This document shows positions 18,357 through 26,100 of a DNA stretch of 29,900 bases, one piece after another. The notes under the pieces are model-generated. The model saw nothing but the letters and a program-made list of their open reading frames with translations. It did not search any database and was not told the DNA's origin. The position numbers and the translations under genes are program-made. The DNA is from JAWLCG01 sp041687295 (GTDB lineage: Bacteria; Planctomycetota; Phycisphaerae; SM23-33; FEN-1343), in NCBI GenBank assembly GCA_041687295.1, contig JAWLCG010000013.1:1-29900 (forward strand), in the 5' to 3' direction. Within the stretch, counting starts at the first letter, position 1. Each line of letters begins with the position of its first letter.

Positions 18357-19748
18357 TTACTTGCCCACGCAGAAGCGGGCGAAGATTCGGCCCAGCAGCT
18401 CCTCGCTGAGGGCCTGCCCGGAGATCATACCCAATTCGGCCAGGGCGGTCCGCAGGTCCAGGGCGAGCAGCTCGCCCTCGTCGGCCAGGTGGGCGGCACC
18501 TGTCAGGCGGTCGACGCCGGCCCGGAGGGCCTGGCGGGCCTGGTCGATGGCGGTCCGCTGGCGGCGATGCAGGGCCAGCGTCGAGCCAGGCCGTTCGCCC
18601 GGCCCGCCCAGCAGACCCGACAGGTGCCTCCGCAAGGCGTCGAGCCCTTCGCCCGTCCGGGCCGAGGCCGATAGTGTCGTCAGTCCGGTCGCCTCGTGCC
18701 ACTGGCGGGTCCGGCTGGTGCGGGCGTCGGCGTCGAGCAGGTCGGCCTTGTTCAGCAGGAGCATGGCTGCGCCGCGGCGACCGGCCAGCAGCCCGGCCAG
18801 CAGGGCGGCGGCGGGCTCCTCGGCCGGTTCGGTCACCACGATCACCGCATCGGCGGCGGTCAGGGCCGACCGGGCGGCGCCGTCGGCGGCGCGGCCGATC
18901 GGCTCAGCTGAGCCGGTCCAGCCGGCCAGGTCCAGCAGCATCACCTCGCAGCCGCCTGGCAGGCGCAGCGGGGCGCTCAGCACGTCACGGGTCGTGCCGG
19001 CCGTCGCCGAGACGATCGCCCGGTCCAGGCCCGTCAGGGCGTTGAGCAGGCTGCTCTTGCCGACATTGGGCCGGCCGGCCAGGGCGACCCGGGGCACCTC
19101 GACCGCCGCCGTGACCGGGGCCGCCGAGGCCAGGGCACCCGCCATCGCCTCGGCCAGGGCCGCCAGGTCGGCCGCCACGGCGGCGGGGGGCGCCAGTTCG
19201 ATGTCTTCCTCGGCCAGGTCCAGGCTCGCCTCGACCACCGCCAGCGCGTCGGCCAGGGCCTCGCTCCACGCCCCGCACAGCCCCGACAGCTCGCCGGCCG
19301 CGTTCGCCGTGGCCGAGCGCAGCTGGGCGTCGGTGGCCGCGGCGATCACGTCGGCGACGGCCTCGGCCTGGGCCAGGTCGATCCGTCCGCTCAGGAACGC
19401 CCGTAGCGTGAACTCGCCCGGCTCGGCCCGGCGGGCGCCGCTGGCCAGCAGGGCCTCGACCACCCGCTCGGCCGCCAGCGGATGGCCCGGCAGGTGCAGC
19501 TCGACCAGGTCCTGCCGGGTATAGCTTCGCGGCCCGCGGAACAGGTACGCCCGTGCCGGCAGGGCCAGGCCCTCGCAGACCACCTGCCCGTCGATCCAGC
19601 GGAACCCTCCGCCCGCCAGCGCGCCGCCCCAGGGCCGAATCACTCGCCCCATCAGGGCCCAGGCCTCCGCCCCGCTGGCGCGCACGATAGCCCGTGCGGC
19701 CTGCCCGGCCGGGCTGCTGACGGCGACGATCGTGGCGGTGTCGAACAC
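18357..19748 (-). CDS. mnmE: tRNA modification GTPase MnmE
   Basis: With MnmG, this GTPase adds carboxymethylaminomethyl groups to U34 of certain tRNAs, using a folate one-carbon unit. The 463-residue protein has the N-terminal tetrahydrofolate-binding domain (about 1-115), a helical domain, and an inserted G domain. The G domain has G1 GRPNVGKS (225-232), G2 GTTRD (251-255), G3 DLAG (273-276; usually DTAG) and G4 NKAD (333-336). The end RIFARFCVGK carries the conserved catalytic C460 of the FC[IV]GK tail. The start is GTG at 19748, where DTATIVAV aligns with the family N-terminus; the ribosome site is weak. No mnmG is in the window. It lies downstream of the lipoprotein gene with repeat A3 between. 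fhs, a supplier of folate one-carbon units, is two genes upstream, which may be chance. Confidence 0.95.
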   Translation of the reverse strand: MFDTATIVAVSSPAGQAARAIVRASGAEAWALMGRVIRPWGGALAGGGFRWIDGQVVCEGLALPARAYLFRGPRSYTRQDLVELHLPGHPLAAERVVEALLASGARRAEPGEFTLRAFLSGRIDLAQAEAVADVIAAATDAQLRSATANAAGELSGLCGAWSEALADALAVVEASLDLAEEDIELAPPAAVAADLAALAEAMAGALASAAPVTAAVEVPRVALAGRPNVGKSSLLNALTGLDRAIVSATAGTTRDVLSAPLRLPGGCEVMLLDLAGWTGSAEPIGRAADGAARSALTAADAVIVVTEPAEEPAAALLAGLLAGRRGAAMLLLNKADLLDADARTSRTRQWHEATGLTTLSASARTGEGLDALRRHLSGLLGGPGERPGSTLALHRRQRTAIDQARQALRAGVDRLTGAAHLADEGELLALDLRTALAELGMISGQALSEELLGRIFARFCVGK

Positions 19749-19800
19749 GGAGAAATCCCGTCCAGGCGTCAGCGCGGGGGTCTGACAAAGGCGTCCTGCA

Positions 19801-19942
19801 GTAGGGCACGTGGGTTCGCGGAGCGTCAGCGGAGCGGTTCCGCGTGCCGCGATGGCGTCAGACGTCCGGCACGCCCTGCGCCCTCGATGGTACGCGGAAC
19901 CTCGCCTGCGCTACCGCTTCGGCGAGAACCCACGTACCCTAC
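19801..19942. repeat. Family A inverted hairpin pair (copy A3)
   Basis: The left hairpin has outer stem GGCACG/CGTGCC and apex AGCGTCAGCG. The right hairpin, on the - strand, has GGTACG/CGTACC and inner TCGCC/GGCGA around AGCGGTAGCG. The right end is 5 bp from the lipoprotein stop codon. The left 57 bases are identical to copy A4. Confidence 0.85.
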
Positions 19943-19947
19943 GAGCC

Positions 19948-20931
19948 CTACCGGATGCCGGCCAGGTCGTTGGCGAATCGGCGGTAGCGCTGCTCGAAGC
20001 GATCCAGGTCGGCGTCGATGTAGTGGCGGAAGGCGGCCGGGCCCACATGACGGTTGTAAAGCCGGGTCCGCCCGCCGTGCCGCGCCAGGGCCGGGTCGTC
20101 CAGGCCCAGCTGGGCGGTCAGTCGACCGGCCGCGGCGGCGGCGAGCATCCGCTCCAGGCCTGCGGCGTAGGTCGGGTCGGTGCGGATCATCAGCAGCAGG
20201 GCCCACAGCTGGGCGTAGTAGTCCACCCCCACGTTGGGCGCGTGCGACTGGGTGATGTTGTCGCCGGCGTCCATGTTCAGCAGCTGCTCGATGCTCCGCC
20301 AGCGGCCAGCGTGCAGAGCCTTGCGCAGGTCGGTGAAGCGCAGCGTATTGTCGGCGGGGTTGAAGACGGCCTCGTCGGGCCGCAGGCGAAAGGCCTCGAC
20401 CTGGGTGGCCAGGCCCTCCTCGGCCCAGCTGGGCAACGGCTGGCGCAGGGCGTGGTGGAGGAACTGGTGGAGCCCCTCGTGGGCGGCCGTGCTGTAGGTG
20501 GGCAGCCGACCCATGTCCCACAGCACGCAGACGCCGTCGTGGCAGTAGGCACCCGAGTCGACCTGCAGGTAGAACCGGGCGGCCGGTCCGGTGGCGTGGG
20601 CGGTCAGCATCGCCCACTGCTGGCGCGAGCCCATCAGGTAGACCACCCGCCCCTCGGTGGCAGGGCTCTGCAGGCCCGTCAGGGCAACGTAGTGCTTGTT
20701 GCAGGCCTCCAGGAAACCCGCCAGCGATCGCGCGAAGGCCGGCTCGGCCGTGCTGTACAGGCGGTAGTGCTGGGTGGTGAAGGCCTGGCCGCCGTGGCCA
20801 CCGAAGTCCCACGGGGCCGACTGGACCGGGGCGTCGACGGCGAAACGCTGGCCCGTCGAGCCGCCGCCACAGCCGGCCAGCAGCCCCGCCAGCAGGAGAA
20901 CCATCCAGGCATATCGGGTGCGCAGGATCAT
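19948..20931 (-). CDS. Lipoprotein with HExxH zincin motif (DUF1570-like)
   Basis: The 327-residue protein starts with a lipoprotein signal ending LLAGC (C21), so it is probably anchored in a membrane facing the periplasm. H151-E152-x-x-H155 in TAAHEGLHQFLHH and the downstream WAEEGLA (E171/E172) match the gluzincin arrangement in DUF1570-like putative metallopeptidases, which are common in planctomycetes. The substrate is unknown. The candidate -10 box (20941-20946) is so close that the mRNA would begin about 3 nt before the ATG, and no Shine-Dalgarno is visible, so translation may be leaderless. It lies upstream of mnmE on the same strand. Peptidase activity is inferred from the motif only. 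Confidence 0.8.
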   Translation of the reverse strand: MILRTRYAWMVLLLAGLLAGCGGGSTGQRFAVDAPVQSAPWDFGGHGGQAFTTQHYRLYSTAEPAFARSLAGFLEACNKHYVALTGLQSPATEGRVVYLMGSRQQWAMLTAHATGPAARFYLQVDSGAYCHDGVCVLWDMGRLPTYSTAAHEGLHQFLHHALRQPLPSWAEEGLATQVEAFRLRPDEAVFNPADNTLRFTDLRKALHAGRWRSIEQLLNMDAGDNITQSHAPNVGVDYYAQLWALLLMIRTDPTYAAGLERMLAAAAAGRLTAQLGLDDPALARHGGRTRLYNRHVGPAAFRHYIDADLDRFEQRYRRFANDLAGIR

Positions 20932-20940
20932 AGTCCGGCC

Positions 20941-20969
20941 ATTGTACCCGCTGGGCCGACCGGACCCAA
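20941..20969 (-). promoter_or_regulatory. Candidate promoter of the lipoprotein gene, near-leaderless
   Basis: On the - strand, TTGGGT (20964-20969), a 17-bp spacer and TACAAT (20941-20946) lie right before the ATG at 20931. Transcription would start near 20934. Confidence 0.5.
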
Positions 20970-20977
20970 AGCAGTTC

Positions 20978-21034
20978 GTAGGGCACGTGGGTTCGCGGAG
21001 CGTCAGCGGAGCGGTTCCGCGTGCCGCGATGGCG
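20978..21034. repeat. Family A half copy (A4), right half lost
   Basis: These 57 bases are identical to the left half of A3 (19801-19857), about 1.2 kb away. The matching right half is missing. In its place lie a GC-rich spacer, a family C hairpin (21073) and a remnant GAACCACGTGG at 21103 that resembles the usual right end. Confidence 0.85.
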
Positions 21035-21072
21035 CCCGCCGCCCCCGCCGCGAGTCCCGGGACGCCATCGGA

Positions 21073-21102
21073 AGACCCCCGGCATGCCGGGGGCTATATG
21101 AG
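21073..21102. repeat. Family C hairpin (copy C3)
   Basis: This 30-base element is the exact reverse complement of arm C1 at 5611-5640. It lies 30 bp from the fhs stop codon and next to the half copy A4, so it may have inserted into the right half of that repeat. Confidence 0.85.
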
Positions 21103-21131
21103 GAACCACGTGGATGCGCCTGACGCCATCG

Positions 21132-22868
21132 CTAGAACAGCCCGCGGATCTTGCCGGTCTCGTCGATGTCGACGTTCATGAAGGCGGGTCGGCTGGGCAG
21201 GCCGGGCATGGTCCGCATCTCGCCGCAGAGGGGGTAGAGGAACCCCGCGCCGGCCGAGCAGCGGACCTCGCGGATGGGCAGGATGAAGTTGGTGGGCACG
21301 CCCTTGCGCTTGGGGTCGTGCGAGAGCGACAGGTGGGTCTTGGCCATGCAGATGGGCAGATCGCCGTAGCCCCACTGGTTGAACAGGTCGATCTGCTTGC
21401 TGGCGTCGGGCTCGAAGTGCACGCCGTCGGCGCCGTAGATCTGAGTGGCGATGTTGTGGATCTTCTCCCGCACGGGCCGATCGCACTCGTAGAGGTAGCG
21501 GAAGCGCCCATTGGACTGCTCGCAGGCGGCGACAACGGCCTCGGCCAGCTCGCGCGAGCCGGCCCCACCGTCGGTGTAGTGCCGGCTGACGACGGCAGCG
21601 GCGCCCCCGGCGGCCTGGGTGGCCCGCTGGACGGCGCGGATCTCGTCTTCGGCGTCGGTCGGAAAGGCGTTGACAGCCACCACGACCGGCACGTTGAAGG
21701 TCCGCGCAATGCGGATGCAGGCCGCCAGGTTGCCCGCGCCGGCCTCGACCAGCGGCACGTTGGGCTCGGTGTAGGCCCGATCCAGCGGGCGCCCGGGCAC
21801 GACGGCCGGGCCCCCGCCGTGCATCTTCAGGGCGCGGATCGTCGTGACCACCACCACGCAATTGGGCCTCAGGCCCGAGACGCGGCACTTGATGTCGACG
21901 AACTTCTCCAGGCCCATGTCGGCCGCGAAGCCGCTCTCGGTGACCACGTAGTCCGCCAGGCGCAGGGCCATCTGGTCGGCCAGCACCGAGCTGTTGCCGT
22001 GGGCGATGTTGGCGAAGGGCCCGGTGTGCACGAACACGGGCTGGCCCTCGAGGGTCTGCATGAGGTTGGGCTTGATCGCCTCGGCGAGCAGGGCCCCGGC
22101 GGCCCCGGCGACGCCGATGTCCTCGGCGGTGATGGGCTTGCCGCTGGTGTCGCGGCCCAGGATGATCCGGCCGATCCGCCGCCGCATGTCGCCCACGCCG
22201 GTCGTCAGGGCCAGGATCGCCATCAGCTCGCTGGCGACGGTGATGTCGAAGCCCGTCTGGCGGGGTCGCCCGTCGAGCCGCTCGCCCAGGCCCACGATGA
22301 CGTTGCGCAGGGCGCGGTCGTTGACGTCCAACACCCGCCGCCAGATGATCGAGTAGGGGTCCAGTCGAAGCCGCCTGAGCCCCTGGGCCTCGAGCTGAGC
22401 GTCGCTGAGCTGCTCCTCGTGGAAGATCCTCGCATCGATGGCCGCCGAGACCAGGTTGTGGGCCGCCCCGACCGCGTGGATGTCGCCGGTGAGGTGCAGG
22501 TTGATCTCGTCCATCGGGATGACCTGGCTGTAGCCGCCGCCGGCCGCCCCGCCCTTGATGCCGAAGGTCGGGCCCATGCTGGGCTGGCGGATGCACAGGA
22601 ACGAGCGCTTGCCGATCGCCCCGAGGCCCTGCGTGAGCCCGACGCTGGTGGTCGTCTTGCCCTCGCCCAGCGGCGTGGGGGTGACGGCCGGCACCACCAT
22701 GTTCATTCCCAGGGGGGCCTCGGCCAGCCGCTCCAGCAGCCCCAGCCGGACCTTGGCCTTGTGGCGGCCATAGGGCTCGAGCTCCTGGGGGGCGATGCCC
22801 GCCTGGGCGGCGATCTCGTCGATGGGCCGCACCGGGGCCGCCTGGGCGATCTCAAGGTCTGACAGCAC
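21132..22868 (-). CDS. fhs: Formate-tetrahydrofolate ligase
   Basis: The enzyme makes 10-formyltetrahydrofolate from formate, tetrahydrofolate and ATP in the cytoplasm, feeding purine synthesis and one-carbon metabolism or, in acetogens, the methyl branch of the Wood-Ljungdahl pathway. The 578-residue length is close to the family norm. Visible motifs are the nucleotide loop TPTPLGEGKTTT (63-74), RQPSMGPTFGIKGGAAGGGY, NLHLTGDIHA, the HTGPFANIAHGNSS block and the C-terminal PKRKGVPTNFILPI. The start is GTG at 22868, with AAGGAG 6 bp upstream. No folD, metF or acs gene is adjacent, so an acetogenic role cannot be claimed. The 3' end carries a composite of repeats A4 and C3. Confidence 0.97.
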   Translation of the reverse strand: MLSDLEIAQAAPVRPIDEIAAQAGIAPQELEPYGRHKAKVRLGLLERLAEAPLGMNMVVPAVTPTPLGEGKTTTSVGLTQGLGAIGKRSFLCIRQPSMGPTFGIKGGAAGGGYSQVIPMDEINLHLTGDIHAVGAAHNLVSAAIDARIFHEEQLSDAQLEAQGLRRLRLDPYSIIWRRVLDVNDRALRNVIVGLGERLDGRPRQTGFDITVASELMAILALTTGVGDMRRRIGRIILGRDTSGKPITAEDIGVAGAAGALLAEAIKPNLMQTLEGQPVFVHTGPFANIAHGNSSVLADQMALRLADYVVTESGFAADMGLEKFVDIKCRVSGLRPNCVVVVTTIRALKMHGGGPAVVPGRPLDRAYTEPNVPLVEAGAGNLAACIRIARTFNVPVVVAVNAFPTDAEDEIRAVQRATQAAGGAAAVVSRHYTDGGAGSRELAEAVVAACEQSNGRFRYLYECDRPVREKIHNIATQIYGADGVHFEPDASKQIDLFNQWGYGDLPICMAKTHLSLSHDPKRKGVPTNFILPIREVRCSAGAGFLYPLCGEMRTMPGLPSRPAFMNVDIDETGKIRGLF

Positions 22869-22925
22869 GCAAGACTCCTTATCGTGGTGGACCGACCCGT
22901 CAGCCGTGGGGGTCAGGGGACGCCG

Positions 22926-22959
22926 CTGCCGGGCCTCGCTGGCGCTCGACCCGGCCTAC
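22926..22959 (-). repeat. Family B GTAG hairpin (copy B3)
   Basis: Read on the - strand, GTAG precedes a stem GCCGGG/CCCGGC around apex GAGCGCCAGCGA. It lies in the leader or promoter side of fhs, about 60 bp before the GTG. It matches B4 at 31 of 34 positions. Confidence 0.75.
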
Positions 22960-23061
22960 GGGCTTCACCCGGCCTGCGCGCGGGGCCCTGTGGTTGTCAT
23001 CGGCGTTCGTAGCGGGTCAGTATCGCCCCGGGGGGCGATTTCCGCAAGGTGCCGGCGGGCG

Positions 23062-23090
23062 TGGCAAGATGGCCCCTCCCATCCTACAAT
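23062..23090 (+). promoter_or_regulatory. Candidate promoter of the AsmA-like gene
   Basis: TGGCAA (23062-23067; 3 of 6 to consensus), a 17-bp spacer and TACAAT (23085-23090) lie 45 bp before the ATG at 23135. The -10 is good and the -35 poor. Confidence 0.4.
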
Positions 23091-23134
23091 AGACCAACGC
23101 CGCCCCCGGGGGAGTGTCTACATACGGGACGCCC

Positions 23135-26100
23135 ATGACAGAGCCAAGCCAATCAACGAGTTCCGACAAGTCCAGGCCGCGCCGCCACCGGCTGCGCAAG
23201 GTGCTGATCGGCGTGGCCATCGCCCTGGGCCTGATCGTGCTGCTGGTCGCCCTGGCCCCGACGCTGTTGTCGACCAATGCGGGCCGGGGGTATCTGGTGG
23301 GCCGGGTCAACGCCAGCCTGGCCGGTCGGCTGGAGGTTGACGCGCTGGAGATGGGGTGGTTCGACCCGCTTCGGCTGACGGGCGTGCGGCTGTACGACCC
23401 GCAGGGCCAGCAGGTCTTCGGGGCCTCGGCCATCACCCGCGAAGGGGGCCTGGCCGGCGTGTTCACGGGCCGGGCGCCCGTGGGTGAGGTGCGGGTGGCC
23501 GGGGGTCGGCTGGACCTGATCGCCACCGAGGACGGCAGCTTCACCATCGCCGACGTGCCCCGGCCCGGCCCGCCGGACGAGCCAGCCGCACCCCTGCCCG
23601 CCTTCCTGCAAGACCTGCGGGCCCGGCTGCGGATGCCCGACGCCAGCGTCCACGTCCAGGGCGTGGAGGGTCGGCTGTGGCTGGCCGAGGAGGTGGACCT
23701 GACGGTCGACGTCGACACGCTGGACCGGCTGGAGGTGGCCCTGTCGGGCCGGCTGGCCGAGGGGCGGGTGGCCCTGGCCGGCGAGCTGGACGATCTGCTG
23801 GAGGAGGGGTTCATTCGGCCCGGACAGGCTCGCGGGCAGTGGGCCCTGCGCATCGCCGAGCCGCTGGACCTCTCGGCCCTGGTGCTGGCGATCGGGCCGC
23901 GGGACGTGCGGGCCGCGGGGCGGGCCCGGCTGGACGTGACGGGGCGCTTCGCCCCGGGCCAGTGGCAGGTGCAGGGGCAGGCGGGGTTTACCGATCTCCA
24001 GGTGGCCCGGCCTATCGACCCGGTGCCTGCGGCGGTGGACCTGGAGGTCGCCCTGAACCTGGCCGGCGGGCCGGAAGTGCTCGCCGGCGACGTGGCCCTG
24101 ACGGGCGAGCCGATCGCCCAGGGGGGCCTGGGCGCACTGCAGGCCAGCGGGCGGGTCTCCCCGGAGCTGCTGGCGTATCGGCCTGACGTGGATCGGCTGC
24201 TGTCGGCCCTGACCGGTGGCGGGACGGTCGAGCTGCCGGCCGGGCGGATCGAGGCGGTCGGCGAGGTGAACCTGGCCCTGCTCAGCCAGGCCGTGCCGGC
24301 CCTGCTGGCGGTTCGCCCGGGGCTGGTGATCGACGAGGGGCGGCTCAGCCTCGACCTGCAGGCCGACACGACCGCCCAGCCCACCATCGACGCGGACCTG
24401 CGGCTGAGCAGCCTACGGGCGACGCAGGCTGGCCAGCGGTTCGAGTTCGGGCCCGTCGAGACGGCCCTGCAGGCCCACTGGCCGGCGGGCGAGCCGGTGC
24501 AGGTCAGCCGGGCCTTCTTCACCAGCGAGTTCCTCGAGGCCACCGGCCAGGGATTGCCCGACGGCTTCACGACGCAGTTCACCCTGGTGCTGGGCGCCCT
24601 GGAGCGGCGGATCGACGAGCTGACCGTGTGGGACGCCCCGGCCATGGACGGGCGGGTTCAGGCCGAGTTGGCCGTCCGGGCGGAGCAGGGAGGCTACCAC
24701 TTCGACTTCGACGGCCAAGGCCAGGCCATTCAGGTAGCCCTGTCAGACGCTCAGGGCCAGCCCGTGTCGCTGGAGCTGCCCTCGCCGGCCCTGCAGGTGG
24801 CCGGTCGGCTGGAGTTGACCGAGCAGCGCCGCCTGGTCCGGCTGGAGCTGAGTTCCCTGGCGCTCAACAGCCAGGGCCTGCAGGTGCAGGGCCAGGGCTT
24901 CGCCGCCGTGCAGCCGACTGTGGCGGGGGCGTTCGACGGGCAGGTGGTCTCGGACGACCTGGCCACGCTCGCCCGCACGCTGAAGGTGCTGGGCTGGATG
25001 GGCCCTGACGTGCAGTTGGCCGGCGCGGGCCAAACCCGGCTGCAGGTCCGCTATGAGCAGGGCACGGTGACGGTCGAGCAACTCGCTGGTCAGGCCCAGC
25101 CGTTGCGGCTGGCCGTGCCGGGGGCGGTCCAGCTGGACTGGTCGGGCGCCTCCTGGCAGGTCCCGCTGAGCTACGCGGTCGGCACCGGAGAGCTGACGCT
25201 GGGCGAGGGCTTCGCCGTGGACAGCCCCTGGGGCCAGCTCAGCGCCGCCGGCGAGGCGGATGTGGGGATGTCCACCTTCGAAATCCAGGCGCGTCTGGCC
25301 GGGGCGGACCTGTCGGCCCTGTCGGCGGGCGTGCCAGCACTGGCCCTGGGCCCGGACACCCAGCTGGCCGGTCGGGCCGACGTGGTTCTCTCGGCCCGGC
25401 TGACGGACGAGGCGGTCCTGATCGTCAAGCGGCTCGAGGGCCAGCTGGCGTCGCTGCGGTATTTCCAGCCGGGCGCCGCCGATGTGCAGTGGGACCAGGC
25501 TTCCTTCCAGACGCCGCTGACGTGGGATCTCTCGGCCGGGCGGATCGAGCTGGGTACGCCCTTCCGGCTGATCACGCCGTGGGGCGCCTTGGCCGCCGGC
25601 GGGGTGGTCGGGCTCGACCCGCTGACGGTGGATGGCCGGGCCCAGTTGGCCGGGGCCGATCTCGAGCGGATCACGACGGGCCTGGCGGGCCTGCTGGGCG
25701 GCCTGGCCGAGCCGCTGACCGGGCAGGCGTCGCTGGAGGTGCAGTTCAGTCGCGAACCGCAGGCCGAGACCTTCGCCTCGGCCGGCGAGCTGAGCGTGAC
25801 GGCCTTCGGCGTGGGCGGCCAGACGCTCTCGCAGGCCCCCGTCGAGCTTGCCTGGCAGGACGCCCAGATCAGCGTGCCCGCCCGCCGGCTGGTGGTCGGC
25901 CAGGCCGACCTGACCAGCGACCTGCTGCGAGCCAGCATCCGTGACGGGCGGGCCCGGCTGACGGCGCTGAGCCCGGCCGCCGCTGGCGATTTCCGCGTGC
26001 GGGGCGACCTGGAGCGGCTGGCTGCACTGGCCCGGGCCTTCGAGGCCTATCGCGACCTGCCCGCCCTGGCCGGCGATGCCCAGCTCACCGGCCAGGCCGT

